From Clostridiaceae bacterium OM02-2AC (GTDB lineage Bacteria; Bacillota_I; Bacilli_A; Erysipelotrichales; Erysipelotrichaceae): a stretch of 64,000 nucleotides of DNA. Position 1 is the stretch's first letter; every line of letters begins with the position of its first letter. This document shows, one piece after another, positions 34,918 to 43,971 of the stretch. The notes below the pieces were generated by a model, which saw nothing but the letters and a program-made list of their open reading frames with translations, was not told where the DNA came from and ran no database searches. The stretch lies in the NCBI GenBank assembly GCA_003481775.1, contig QULU01000021.1:15848-79847 (forward strand). Direction: 5' to 3'. The position numbers and the translations under genes were made by a program.

Positions 34918-36201
34918 CTAGAACAAACCGAGTACTGGCTTTAACAGCCAGCCGTACAGCAGACCACAGACAATCGTATCCACATCTGTACACGTTGCAT
35001 TCAGGAATCCGATATCTGCCAGCATAGGAGATAAGATTGCAGGCAGCAGCGTGATGAACAATCCATGAATGATGCCGGAGATAATGCAGCCTCTGGTACC
35101 TCCCATCGCATTTCCAAAGATTCCCGCACAGCCACCGGCGAAGAAGTTCGTCATCATACCCGGAAGAATCATTGGCAAGCCAAACATCGGGAAGAGGAAC
35201 ATTCCGATAACAGAACCGATAGTCGTACTGACAAAGCCGATAATAACTGCGTTTGGTGCATAAGGAAACAATACCGGACAATCCAGTGCAGGCTTAGCAT
35301 CCGGTACCAGCTTCATAGCGATACCACGGAACGCAGGCACGATTTCTGCCAGCAGCAGACGAACACCGGCAAGCAATACATAGACACCTACAACAAATTG
35401 AACTGCCTGCAGGAAGGCATGTACCAGATAATTTGTTGCCCCTGCATACTCCGCACAGAACGCAGGTCCTGCGAAGAAGGCCGTTACCAGGAACAGCGGA
35501 ATCATGACAATACCGATAGACAAATAGGTATCCTGTAAAAATTCCAGACCCTTTGGCAGCTGCAGCTCCTCTGTGGAAACTGATTTCTTACCGCCTGTCA
35601 GCTTTCCTACCCATGCAGTCAGCACATAGCCGACGGTGCAGAAATGACCTAGTGCGATATCATCATTGCCTGTGATTCTGCGCACATAGGGCTGTGCAAT
35701 CGCCGGCATCGCTACTGCGAAAATACCGCCAATCAATCCACCGACGAGAATCAGTGTTACGCCGCGCAGGCCGCACCAGTAGCCGAATACTGCACAGATT
35801 GTTGACATCCAGAGCAATGCCTGTCCTGTCAGAAAGATATACTTCCATTTTGTAAAGCGTGCAATGATAATATTGAAAATAAAGATAGCCCCCAGCGTTA
35901 GTGCGATTTCACTTCCCAGTCCGAGCTCCCCCATCGCCTGTCCGTTAATCGCTTCAATCGAAGGCACAAGTCCCTGCATGCCAAAGCCTTCTGTAAAGAT
36001 TGCCCCAAAATAGGTAAGCGCCTGAACGATGACACTGGAGCCGGCAGACAATACCATGAAGCCCAGCAATGTTTTAAAGGTTCCTGAAATCACCTGTCCT
36101 GTCGGTTTTTTCTGCAGCAGAAGTCCCAGCATGGCAATCAATGCAATGGTGATCGGTGCCTGTGTCAGAATGTTGTCAATGATAAAATTTACGATTTGCA
36201 T
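34918..36201 (-). CDS. PTS ascorbate-type IIC component (UlaA/SgaT family)
   Basis: The 427-residue membrane protein shows the SgaT/UlaA pattern: FIIDNILTQAPITIALIAMLGLLLQKK at the start, GTFKTLLGFMVLSAGS and a long series of helices, with FFAGGCAGIFGNAMGGTRGCI near the C-terminus. The family imports and phosphorylates L-ascorbate or other acidic or hexitol-like sugars. It follows separate IIA and IIB genes. The usual ascorbate degradation genes are absent, so the substrate may not be ascorbate. Confidence 0.92.
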   Translation of the reverse strand: MQIVNFIIDNILTQAPITIALIAMLGLLLQKKPTGQVISGTFKTLLGFMVLSAGSSVIVQALTYFGAIFTEGFGMQGLVPSIEAINGQAMGELGLGSEIALTLGAIFIFNIIIARFTKWKYIFLTGQALLWMSTICAVFGYWCGLRGVTLILVGGLIGGIFAVAMPAIAQPYVRRITGNDDIALGHFCTVGYVLTAWVGKLTGGKKSVSTEELQLPKGLEFLQDTYLSIGIVMIPLFLVTAFFAGPAFCAEYAGATNYLVHAFLQAVQFVVGVYVLLAGVRLLLAEIVPAFRGIAMKLVPDAKPALDCPVLFPYAPNAVIIGFVSTTIGSVIGMFLFPMFGLPMILPGMMTNFFAGGCAGIFGNAMGGTRGCIISGIIHGLFITLLPAILSPMLADIGFLNATCTDVDTIVCGLLYGWLLKPVLGLF

Positions 36202-36233
36202 AGTGTTTCCCTTCCTCTCTTACGTATAAATGC

Positions 36234-36521
36234 TTACAGCTTTCCCTGTTCCTTCAGGAATGGTACGATTTTTTCTTTGATCTCGTTTTTGTCCACCAGT
36301 CGGTTTAGAAAGATGGTTGGTGTTGTCAGCTCCAGATTCGCAAACTGGCTCTCAAAGTTTCTGCCGGAAAGAATCAAATCTGCTTTCATTCCCTTCACGC
36401 TGGATAAATCGCAGTGATCCAGTGTTGCACTTACACCAAGCTCCTGAAGCACCGTTTCCACTGTCATCTGACAGGCAAAGCTGCTTCCCAGTCCATTCCC
36501 ACATACCATTAAAATCTTCAT
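36234..36521 (-). CDS. PTS ascorbate-type IIB component
   Basis: The 95-residue protein begins MKILMVCGNGLGSSFACQM. Cys7 in the CGNGLGSS loop is the phosphorylated residue. Length and fold match UlaB/SgaB. It has a ribosome site AGGAGG and lies 32 nt before IIC. Confidence 0.93.
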   Translation of the reverse strand: MKILMVCGNGLGSSFACQMTVETVLQELGVSATLDHCDLSSVKGMKADLILSGRNFESQFANLELTTPTIFLNRLVDKNEIKEKIVPFLKEQGKL

Positions 36522-36559
36522 TGAAATCCTCCTATCTTAACGGGGTTACCGTATTTGCC

Positions 36560-37000
36560 TTATTCTTCATCCTGTAAAAGGACATTCAGCTCTTCAATCG
36601 TATTCAGCTTCGCAATTTTTTCCACATAGCCCTTTTCCACAAAGGTCACAATCATTTTCAATATATCCAGATGCGTCTGTGAGTCGATGGCGGAGAAACA
36701 AATCATAACCTCGACCGGATCATCCTTGGGATCGAAGTAAACCGGCTCCTTCAGGGTGATCAGAGAAAATCCGATACCCAGAGAACCATCCTCCGCTCTT
36801 GTGTGCGGGATGGCGAATCCCTTAGAGATGACAACGTATGGTCCGTATTTTTTGATGGAATTTACTATGCCTTCCACATAGCTTTCCTTAGCCGTTCCGT
36901 TTTCCACCAGAATCCTGCCACCGATGCGAACAGCCTCCTCCCAGTCCCTCGCACGCACATGCAGCCTTACATTTTTCTCACTTAATTCAATTCCTTTCAT
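36560..37000 (-). CDS. PTS ascorbate/mannitol-type IIA component
   Basis: The 146-residue protein has the EIIA fructose/mannitol-type site GFAIPHTRAE with His66. Start at Met19 of the frame is preferred: AAAGGA lies 8 nt upstream and it begins 4 nt after the stop of the regulator gene. It feeds phosphate to the IIB and IIC proteins encoded next. Confidence 0.92.
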   Translation of the reverse strand: MKGIELSEKNVRLHVRARDWEEAVRIGGRILVENGTAKESYVEGIVNSIKKYGPYVVISKGFAIPHTRAEDGSLGIGFSLITLKEPVYFDPKDDPVEVMICFSAIDSQTHLDILKMIVTFVEKGYVEKIAKLNTIEELNVLLQDEE

Positions 37001-37004
37001 AACC

Positions 37005-38978
37005 TCATTCCTTTCCCTGCCTCTGATATTCCAAATCGCGTATAAATTCCTCATAGCTGCAGCCCTTGGTCAGCTTGCGTACACCGAAATCCCGTATGAG
37101 ATAGTTGTACAGTGTCTTAAACACATCCTCCCACATGCCGTATTTGCTTTTCGGTATGTTCAACAGCAGGACGACCTGTACCTTTTCCTGATCCCATACA
37201 ATCGGCTTCTCCAGAATCGTAACGGAAACACTGGCTTCCTTCATATCGTTTTCCAGTGAATGCGGCATGGCAACCAGGCTGCCCAGCTCGGTTGTCGCCA
37301 TAGCCTCCCGCTTGAATACGGATTGCTTGTTCTCCTCCTTCATATAGCCCTTTGCAATCATCGCGTCGGAAATATACTGCAAGACATCATCTCTTGTTTT
37401 CAGCTTCAGATTGGTGAAATATAGATCCTCCCGAAAGATTTCCTTGAAATATCCGCTCTCCTCATGGTGATGCGTCATAAAGGTTTCAATGCGGCGAACA
37501 TCGCGGGCATCCAGCAGCAGCTGAATCTGCAGAATTTTATCACTGTGGAAATCTTCAATCGGAACACTTGTCAATACGAGATCCACACTGTCAATCAGCT
37601 GCTTTGTGACCTCATACAGCGGACAGGTCTTGACGATATGAATCCGATTTTGAAAAAACTGCTTTACGCGTTCCTTTAGCAGCATAGCGGTCGCCATACC
37701 GGATGCGCAAACGATGACGGCATCAAAGATTTTCTGCTTTTCATTCAGCCCTTTTCGCTCCAGGGCCGCACCGAAATGAATGGCGAGCAGCCCGATTTCA
37801 TTCTCATTTGTTTTGATGGAAAAGACATGCTCAACGATTTCACTCGCCTTGACCGCAAGCTCAAAGGCAAACGGATAGTTGTTTTTCATATAGTCCAGAA
37901 AGTCATTGCGAATATTCATATGAAAGCGAAGGCGCTGTACCGCGACACTGAGATGGACAGCCAAACCGTTGATCAGCTGGGTATCATCCGATAAATCCAC
38001 ACCGGTATCCTCTTTGATGCGATACAGAATTTCCTGTATTTCCTTTTTGAATTCATATTCCTCATTTTCATCCGTGAAATTCGTGGTAAGAAATTTCTTA
38101 CTGGAAATCAGGTGCTGTGTCAGATAATACACCTCATCCGTAATGTCGATATGAAGCACGCGATAGATACCTGCCAATACCTCCTTCGCTGCTGTAAACT
38201 CCATATGCCCTTCAAGCTGTCGGATTTCCTCTTCTTCATAGTCCACTCGCTGTTCATGGAAGGAACGCTTTAATATGATGACGATATGCACGATCAGGTT
38301 TTTAAATGCGATATCTGTAAGCCGCATATCATAGTTTTTCATGGTTTCCAACAGGATACCTCGCAGCTGTGAAAAGAGCTCCTCACTCAGGATATCATCG
38401 AAAAATTCAGTTTCTCCGCTCGCCAGTGCATCGTTGTGCTTGAAGATGAACTCGGATATGCAGTAGCGGATATTCGCTTCACTTCCCATGATATGAACAC
38501 CCTTTTTCTGACTGATCCCAACCTTTAAAGAAAAGCGCTCCAGCATTTTATCAATCTGCCGGATATCCTTCTTCAAGGTGGACATACTGACAAACACCTC
38601 ATCCGCCAGATCGTAGGGATTGATGACTTCTTCATTGCGCAATGTGTTTTTCAACAGATGCTGCATGATATACGCCGCTCTATCCTTTGGATCACTGGGA
38701 ATAATCGTATCCGCGACTTTTTCCTCTTCGGCATGCAGTTGATCCATGAGCTTCGTAAAAGATTCCTGTTGTTCGGTATTCAGATAATAACCACTGCCTG
38801 CTTCGGAAAGAATGGATGCACCATGAGCTTGAAGCAAGCCATTCAATTCCTTTATATCGTTTCGGATCGTTCTTGATGACACGCCGATCGACAAAGCAAT
38901 TTGGTCGCTGCTCAATACCTTTCGACTTTGTATCAGCAGCTCCAGAATCTGAATCATACGTTTGTTATATAGTTCCAA
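37005..38978 (-). CDS. PRD-type transcriptional activator (ManR/LicR-like)
   Basis: The 657-residue protein has an N-terminal HTH (MIQILELLIQSRKVLSSDQIALSIGVSSRTIRNDIKEL), a second Mga-type HTH near 120-150, two PRDs (about 175-290 and 300-410), an EIIB-like domain with IVCASGMATAMLL (about 420) and a C-terminal EIIA-like domain with VAMPHSLEND (about 585). Phosphorylation of its PRDs, EIIA and EIIB domains tunes activity. It begins with TTG, 7 nt after AAGGAGG. It is the first gene of the ascorbate-type PTS operon and probably controls it. Confidence 0.93.
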   Translation of the reverse strand: MELYNKRMIQILELLIQSRKVLSSDQIALSIGVSSRTIRNDIKELNGLLQAHGASILSEAGSGYYLNTEQQESFTKLMDQLHAEEEKVADTIIPSDPKDRAAYIMQHLLKNTLRNEEVINPYDLADEVFVSMSTLKKDIRQIDKMLERFSLKVGISQKKGVHIMGSEANIRYCISEFIFKHNDALASGETEFFDDILSEELFSQLRGILLETMKNYDMRLTDIAFKNLIVHIVIILKRSFHEQRVDYEEEEIRQLEGHMEFTAAKEVLAGIYRVLHIDITDEVYYLTQHLISSKKFLTTNFTDENEEYEFKKEIQEILYRIKEDTGVDLSDDTQLINGLAVHLSVAVQRLRFHMNIRNDFLDYMKNNYPFAFELAVKASEIVEHVFSIKTNENEIGLLAIHFGAALERKGLNEKQKIFDAVIVCASGMATAMLLKERVKQFFQNRIHIVKTCPLYEVTKQLIDSVDLVLTSVPIEDFHSDKILQIQLLLDARDVRRIETFMTHHHEESGYFKEIFREDLYFTNLKLKTRDDVLQYISDAMIAKGYMKEENKQSVFKREAMATTELGSLVAMPHSLENDMKEASVSVTILEKPIVWDQEKVQVVLLLNIPKSKYGMWEDVFKTLYNYLIRDFGVRKLTKGCSYEEFIRDLEYQRQGKE

Positions 38979-39612
38979 TACTGTCCCTCCTTGCTTATGG
39001 CCTTATTATAATGGAGCGTTTTTCGGATTGATAGGCTATCATTTTCCACTATCTGCGGAAAAAACCGGAACCCTTTTCCTAACAGCTTTCTTATAATGGA
39101 TAAGCAGCTTCATAGTGACACAAAATGAAAAAAAATGATATCCTTCTCATCCCGGCTCCGGATGAAATGAATACCATTTTTCTTTTACTATTTTTGATTT
39201 CCGTTTGAATGTCTTCCTGTTTCTTTTGTTTCAGCTTATGTGCTGCGCACAGATATCACATAGACTACAGCCCTTTGCTGTTGTGCTGCGCACGGATACC
39301 ACACAGACAGCCCTTTGCTGTTTTATATGGAGCCGTGGTTGTAATGTGCTTTTGTTTATCGATTTCTTTCACTTTGACAAGCTCCGCAAACTCTGCCGCT
39401 TTCTGTTATGCACCATGATTCATGCCTTTCTGACAGTATGCGACTACATACTGCCGTTTCCTATGACATGCGCTTGCTGTCTGTATTTTTTCTATATACC
39501 CGCAGACTGCTCATCTTGAAGCGTGTAATCTTCATTCAAATAATTCGATTGTTATCAAGCCCCATTCATCGAAATACAGCATAGCAGCAGCTTTCCTCCT
39601 GCTTATCGATAC
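38979..39612. other. Gap upstream of the PRD activator
   Basis: A TATAAT box lies about 25 nt before the activator start, but its -35 is weak. A direct repeat occurs at 39239-39320. The plus-strand open frame of 104 codons here has no ribosome site and I do not consider it a gene. Confidence 0.45.
39239..39320. repeat. Tandem imperfect duplication
   Basis: A stretch beginning TGTGCTGCGCAC and ending AGCCCTTTGCTGT occurs twice in a row, with a few substitutions and a 2-3 nt deletion in the second copy. Each copy is about 42 bp. It is not inside a recognisable gene. Confidence 0.7.
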
Positions 39613-39651
39613 AAAAAGAAAGCCTGCTGTATGAATTCAGACTTTCTTTTT
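39613..39651 (-). terminator. Terminator after the alcohol dehydrogenase gene
   Basis: AAAAAGAAAGTCTG and CAGGCTTTCTTTTT form a long stem. The T-run ends the arm on both strands. It lies about 40 nt after the gene stop. Confidence 0.78.
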
Positions 39652-39692
39652 AAATTGCTTGTTGAAGCAGCCTGGCCTTCCTTGCAGGTCGC

Positions 39693-40853
39693 TTATAATG
39701 CAGCGCGATAGATATTTTTTACATCCTCTTTCGTAAGCTCTACATAAGCTCCCTTCAAATCCTCTGCTGCTTTTTCCGCCATCACATCGAACTTGGCTTC
39801 GTCCGTGATTCCCACTTCACGCATCGTTGTCGGAATTCCCATGGCTACAAAATAATCTCTCGTCTTTTCGATTGCTTCATGAGCAATTTCAAACGGATCC
39901 TTCTCCTTGTCAATGCCCCATACATTAACACCATAGGCTTTGAATTTATCCACAGTTTCATCACTCAGCACGTACTCCATCCAATGTGGCGTCAGGATTG
40001 CCAGCCCAACACCATGCGTAATATCATAGTATGCAGAAAGCTGATGCTCCATTGGATGCACTGTCCATGCCACCGTCTTTCCAAGCTTGATAAAATTGTT
40101 GATTGCCCAGCTGCTTGTCCACATCAGATTTGCGCGTGCTTCATAATCCTCGGGATTTTGTACTGCACGAACACCGAATTCAATACATGTCTTTAGCAGT
40201 CCTTCCGCCATGCGATCCTGCATATATCCCTGTACATTGGAGAAATAGCATTCAAAGATATGACTCATGATATCTGCTGTTCCTGCCGCCGTCTGGTATG
40301 CGGAAACACTGCAGGTATAGCTTGGGTCCAGAATAGATGCCTTCGGACGCATATCCTCATGTCCTGTACCGATTTTATCATTGGTCTCCAAATTGCTGAT
40401 AACGGCAAAGGTATCCATTTCACTTCCGGTCGCAGACAGAGTCAATACGGTTACGATTGGCAGTACACTGACAACCTTCGCAGGATTCAAAACGATGTCC
40501 CACGCATCACCGTCATAGCTGATGGCTCCTGCTATCACCTTGGCGCAGTCTATGGTACTACCGCCGCCAATCGGCACTATGACTTCAACACCCTGTTCAC
40601 GGCACAGCTTTACACCCTCACGCACTGTGGTAATTCGTGGATTTGGCTCCACACCGGACAACTCGCACCATGCGATGCCATTCTCCTTGAAAATTTTAAC
40701 GACATCATCATAAATACCGTTGCGCTTAATACTGCCTCCGCCATATACCAGCAATGCCTTCTTGCCGTATCTGGATACGATATCGCCGATATGGGCAATC
40801 TGCCCCTTACCAAAATAAATTTCTGTGGGAATTGAATAAACAAAGTTTTCCAT
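39693..40853 (-). CDS. Iron-containing alcohol dehydrogenase (butanol dehydrogenase-like)
   Basis: The 386-residue protein has the NAD(P)-binding motif IGGGSTIDCAKVI near residue 96, LTLSATGSEMDTFAVI, and the metal-ligand region: Asp-rich TADIMSHIFECYF, then HPMEHQLSAYYDITHGVGLAILTPHW. This is the group III Fe-type ADH, close to BdhA/YqhD. It reduces aldehydes with NADPH or NADH in fermentation or detoxification. The start is the ATG 10 nt after AAGGAGG; a TTG two codons earlier is possible. A dyad lies in its promoter region. Confidence 0.95.
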   Translation of the reverse strand: MENFVYSIPTEIYFGKGQIAHIGDIVSRYGKKALLVYGGGSIKRNGIYDDVVKIFKENGIAWCELSGVEPNPRITTVREGVKLCREQGVEVIVPIGGGSTIDCAKVIAGAISYDGDAWDIVLNPAKVVSVLPIVTVLTLSATGSEMDTFAVISNLETNDKIGTGHEDMRPKASILDPSYTCSVSAYQTAAGTADIMSHIFECYFSNVQGYMQDRMAEGLLKTCIEFGVRAVQNPEDYEARANLMWTSSWAINNFIKLGKTVAWTVHPMEHQLSAYYDITHGVGLAILTPHWMEYVLSDETVDKFKAYGVNVWGIDKEKDPFEIAHEAIEKTRDYFVAMGIPTTMREVGITDEAKFDVMAEKAAEDLKGAYVELTKEDVKNIYRAAL

Positions 40854-40887
40854 ATACAAAAACCCTCCTTACTTTTATTATACAACG

Positions 40888-40905
40888 TTCACGGCTTCTT
40901 GAACA
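40888..40905 (-). promoter_or_regulatory. Dyad at the alcohol dehydrogenase promoter
   Basis: GTTCA-N8-TGAAC lies just upstream of a TATAAT element, which in turn is about 25 nt before the start codon. It looks like a repressor or activator site; no regulator gene is next to it. Confidence 0.5.
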
Positions 40906-41026
40906 TGGCTCTTTCTTCAGTGTTTGTCCGATCGGCAACAGGCAAATCCCAAAAATATCCGCATACAGATATTTCCCGGGAAATTCATACCATGTGCAAG
41001 CCTTCCTGTGAGGTCAGAATTTCCTT

Positions 41027-41470
41027 TCAGGATACCGTATCCAGGATTTCCATTAGAATCTGCTCTTTCTCTGCCGTTTTTAATATTTCCACAAAATCAT
41101 CATGCATCAATCTTCTGGCAAGCTTTGACAATGCCCTGAGGTGGAAGTCATTCTTATCATCCGGTGCAAGCAGACAGACAGCCGCTTCCACTGGCTCTTG
41201 ATCTATCGACTGCCACTCGATACGATGCTTCATTCTGACAAACAGAATGCCAGCCTCCTTTACACAGGCATGACGAGCATGCGGAATGGCGATTCCTTTC
41301 CCAAAGCCGGTTGTGCATTCCTGTTCCCGCTTGCAAAGCTCCTGAAAAAAGGTATCTGCATCACTTACCTTTCCTTCCTGAAATGCTATTTCTGCGAGTG
41401 CGTGCAGTATTTCCTTCTGGGTGCTTCCCTCCAAGGCAAATACGATGTGTTGTTCTGTAATCAGACTCAT
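41027..41470 (-). CDS. PTS EIIA component (fructose/nitrogen type), stand-alone
   Basis: The 147-residue protein has the phosphorylated His64 in GIAIPHARHACV and the EIIA-Fru/Ntr fold (RALSKLARRLMHDDFV). No IIB or IIC gene is adjacent. It may act as a PtsN-like regulatory phosphocarrier or serve a distant permease. The start is the second ATG (Met3), 8 nt after AGGAGG. Confidence 0.9.
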   Translation of the reverse strand: MSLITEQHIVFALEGSTQKEILHALAEIAFQEGKVSDADTFFQELCKREQECTTGFGKGIAIPHARHACVKEAGILFVRMKHRIEWQSIDQEPVEAAVCLLAPDDKNDFHLRALSKLARRLMHDDFVEILKTAEKEQILMEILDTVS

Positions 41471-41655
41471 GTTCATTTCCTCCTGCCTGTGCAGCTTTCG
41501 ATATTCGTTCTTATCTGCATCATCGAATCAGCTATATTTTACAGGAAAGCAGACAGCATAGCTATACACATTGGTATTTTTTACCTTTTTAGGAAGTGAT
41601 TACAGCCGCCGGCCTTCCTTCTCTCCTTGCACAGACAGCTATATTCCTGCTGTCT

Positions 41656-42699
41656 CTAAACTGCAATTGCGTACAGTGCCTGATACAGTGCGGTTTCCTG
41701 CTCATATATATCCAGTACACGTTCTGATATTATGTCCAGCAGCTGTATATCCCCGGATTGCGACAGCTTCCACAGCAGCTCTGCAACAGCATCCCATAAA
41801 AGGGAAACCGCAATAAACTGTTCTCCCAGCTTTACAAGACGTGTATCCTGCCAGATATCAGCAGCTTCTTTCAGAAAATCTCCATACATTCTGCGAAAGA
41901 TGCCACCTCCCGTTCCGCCTTTTTCATGAATTTGAAAATAGTTTGTGATACCTGCCAGCCTTCGCTTCTTTTGACAAAAGTCCTTCCACCTGCAAACCTC
42001 TTTGGAAAACTTCAAAATGCCGGAAACACCCAGCAGCTGTGCCGGCGGATACAGCATACCTTCACAGGTATCCAAGATTGCCTCGCGCAGAACCTTTTGA
42101 TTCACAGCACGATATCCCTGTACATCAATGCACAGATATTTATTCTTTGCAGGAAACGGGCGAAAGCTGCTGCTGCGGGCTCGTTCCATATCATCATAAT
42201 CCACCATGTGAAAATCCTTAGCAATCTGCCCGTTTGGTGTATCGATCAAAGCGTCATGCTGATCCCTGTCACTGACCAGAAATTTTCGTTTTTCATCATC
42301 GTAGCCAAAGAGCACGACGGCATGTCCACCAAAATGACTTCCATCAGCCAAACCAAGATAAGGAAGAAATGGCATATCCACATAGACAAGAACCGGCTGG
42401 TTGGCATCAATCATTTGCTTTGTCACTCGGAGTATTCTGTCATATTTCTTTCCGGCCTTGCACTGCATGGTAATCTGCAGTCTGTCTGCCAGCTTTTTTT
42501 CAAATTCAAATACCTTGGTACGACCGTTGATCATAGGAGAGGCTGCCGGATTCAAATAGAGAAAGGACAATCCGGATGCCAGACCAAATAATAATTCCTC
42601 TGACATGGGATACCCATAGTACGCAAAAATTTGTTTCAGGGAATTGGTAATGCAGTGTTTTCCTCCCTGCGGGACGAAGCCCTCCACCATATGTTTCAT
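41656..42699 (-). CDS. BtrH N-terminal-like acyltransferase/peptidase-like protein
   Basis: The 347-residue protein resembles the BtrH N-terminal domain with a DUF4872-like C-terminus. The cysteine pattern GGKHCITNSLKQIFAYYGYPMSEELLFGL (Cys at about residue 16) and the His in GSHFGGHAVVLFGYDD (about residue 127) give a papain-like pair. BtrH-family enzymes transfer an acyl side chain in butirosin biosynthesis, but here it is not part of a biosynthetic cluster. It is translationally coupled (4-nt overlap) to a MerR regulator gene. Confidence 0.82.
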   Translation of the reverse strand: MKHMVEGFVPQGGKHCITNSLKQIFAYYGYPMSEELLFGLASGLSFLYLNPAASPMINGRTKVFEFEKKLADRLQITMQCKAGKKYDRILRVTKQMIDANQPVLVYVDMPFLPYLGLADGSHFGGHAVVLFGYDDEKRKFLVSDRDQHDALIDTPNGQIAKDFHMVDYDDMERARSSSFRPFPAKNKYLCIDVQGYRAVNQKVLREAILDTCEGMLYPPAQLLGVSGILKFSKEVCRWKDFCQKKRRLAGITNYFQIHEKGGTGGGIFRRMYGDFLKEAADIWQDTRLVKLGEQFIAVSLLWDAVAELLWKLSQSGDIQLLDIISERVLDIYEQETALYQALYAIAV

Positions 42700-43508
42700 A
42701 TACGCGTGCTCCCGGTTCTTTCAAAGGGTAAGTAGAGTTCAGTGACATATGTGGAGGGATTGCCGCGAAACAGCATTCCCGGACTCTTCACATAGTCCTC
42801 TCTGGATGGTGTCAGAATCCGCAGGTCATGTTCATTCGCATAGGCAAACAGAGTCTTATAGGCAGCCCATAGCATATCGTAGCTGCCATGATGCGTTGTG
42901 TGTAATGCATGCATTTCCGGAAGATATCGACAGGCTACAGAGGGATGCCGGATTTCCTTTCGCACCGGAATACACAGCTCTATATCTGCAGTCTCCTTAC
43001 ATTCCTCATCGTGATACAGATTAAAATGCTTTCCGCTTGCGTTGTCCTTTACTGCTTTATAAAGCAATGGAAGATAGGTGTCCAGATCACAGTATCTGCC
43101 TGTAAAACGAATGGATGCGACCAGCTGTTTTGCGACCGTAACCGTGTCGATTGCATATGCATTTTCTACATGCTCCTCCGCTTGCGCCAAGCTATGCTCA
43201 CGCATTTGTTGAATCAGCTCCCTTTCTTTCCGAATGTTTGCTTCAATATGGCTGATTTTTTCCTGCAGAATATAGGAAAGGTCTTCCCCTTTATTATGCT
43301 CCAGAATATCCTTTATCTCCATGATGGAGAAATCAAGGGAGCGCAGATATTGAATCATCCGTGCTGTTTTTAAATCCTCATCACTGTAATACCGGTAGTG
43401 ATTTTCAGCCTTCCGAAAGGACGGCTTCAATAGTCCCTCTGTGTCATAATATCGTAATGCTTTTACTGTAAGATTGCATAATTTGGAAAATTGACTAATC
43501 GTATACAT
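42696..43508 (-). CDS. MerR-family regulator with GyrI-like effector domain
   Basis: The 270-residue protein begins with the MerR helix-turn-helix (YTISQFSKLCNLTVKALRYYDTEGLLKPS). A coiled coil covers about 75-110. The C-terminal GyrI-like part contains ADIELCIPVRKE. It belongs to the same class as the regulator at 10156. Its gene is first in a two-gene operon with the BtrH-like gene, behind its own MerR-type promoter. Confidence 0.9.
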   Translation of the reverse strand: MYTISQFSKLCNLTVKALRYYDTEGLLKPSFRKAENHYRYYSDEDLKTARMIQYLRSLDFSIMEIKDILEHNKGEDLSYILQEKISHIEANIRKERELIQQMREHSLAQAEEHVENAYAIDTVTVAKQLVASIRFTGRYCDLDTYLPLLYKAVKDNASGKHFNLYHDEECKETADIELCIPVRKEIRHPSVACRYLPEMHALHTTHHGSYDMLWAAYKTLFAYANEHDLRILTPSREDYVKSPGMLFRGNPSTYVTELYLPFERTGSTRI

Positions 43509-43531
43509 CGTGATTCGCCTCCTTCTGCTTT

Positions 43532-43563
43532 ATTGTAAACGTTCCTGTGCACAGGAGTGTCAA
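43532..43563 (-). promoter_or_regulatory. MerR-type promoter with 20-nt spacer and dyad
   Basis: TTGACA and TACAAT are separated by 20 nt. The spacer contains the perfect 14-bp dyad TCCTGTGCACAGGA. The spacing and dyad indicate control by the downstream MerR protein. Confidence 0.87.
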
Positions 43564-43603
43564 GTAGATTATAACGTATTTTAAGGAAACATACCAAAGA
43601 ACA

Positions 43604-43646
43604 GAAAAACAGTATACGTCTCCTCTATCCGGCGTGTATACTGTTT
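43604..43646 (-). terminator. Terminator after the small 43645 ORF
   Basis: AACAGTATAC and GTATACTGTT form a 10-bp stem with a loop of about 18 nt, followed by TTTTTC on the minus strand. It touches the stop codon of the ORF. Confidence 0.78.
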
Positions 43647-43875
43647 ATATGTCTTCAAAATGTGCAATTACCTCGGAGGCATCCTGCATATCCAGCAGCG
43701 TTCTGATTTCGCCATGCTCAATCAGAGCAATCAGTCTGCGATAAAAGTTCTTGATAGAACGCTCAACTTCATTTTTATTGCTTGCGGATATCACCGGCAG
43801 AAATACATGCTGTACGTACTCGTCACGTAAGATTTCCATAATAATAAATTGCGTGCACCCTTTCTTATTCATCAC
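43645..43875 (-). CDS. Small hypothetical protein
   Basis: The 76-codon frame encodes a soluble, charged helical protein (about MNKKGCTQFIIMEILRDEYV to the end at IAHFEDI). It has no signal or membrane helix. The ribosome site is weak (AAGTGATG). Support for a real gene comes from the terminator at its stop. Starts at Met1, Met2 or Met13 are possible. The function is unknown. Confidence 0.55.
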   Translation of the reverse strand: MMNKKGCTQFIIMEILRDEYVQHVFLPVISASNKNEVERSIKNFYRRLIALIEHGEIRTLLDMQDASEVIAHFEDI

Positions 43876-43940
43876 TTATTGCTTCATGTCAATAAAATCA
43901 CAGACATATAATGAGAGCATAGAAGAGAACGGAATATATG

Positions 43941-43971
43941 AAAAAAACTGCTGGATTTTATTCTCCAGCAG
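43941..43971 (-). terminator. Terminator at the end of the sortase operon
   Basis: CTGCTGGA and TCCAGCAG form an 8-bp stem followed by seven T residues on the minus strand. It overlaps the stop codon of the membrane protein gene. Confidence 0.93.

Noticed and set aside
39205..39519. Plus-strand 104-codon ORF rich in Cys and Phe
   Set aside because: No ribosome site and low-quality composition; it includes the tandem duplication.
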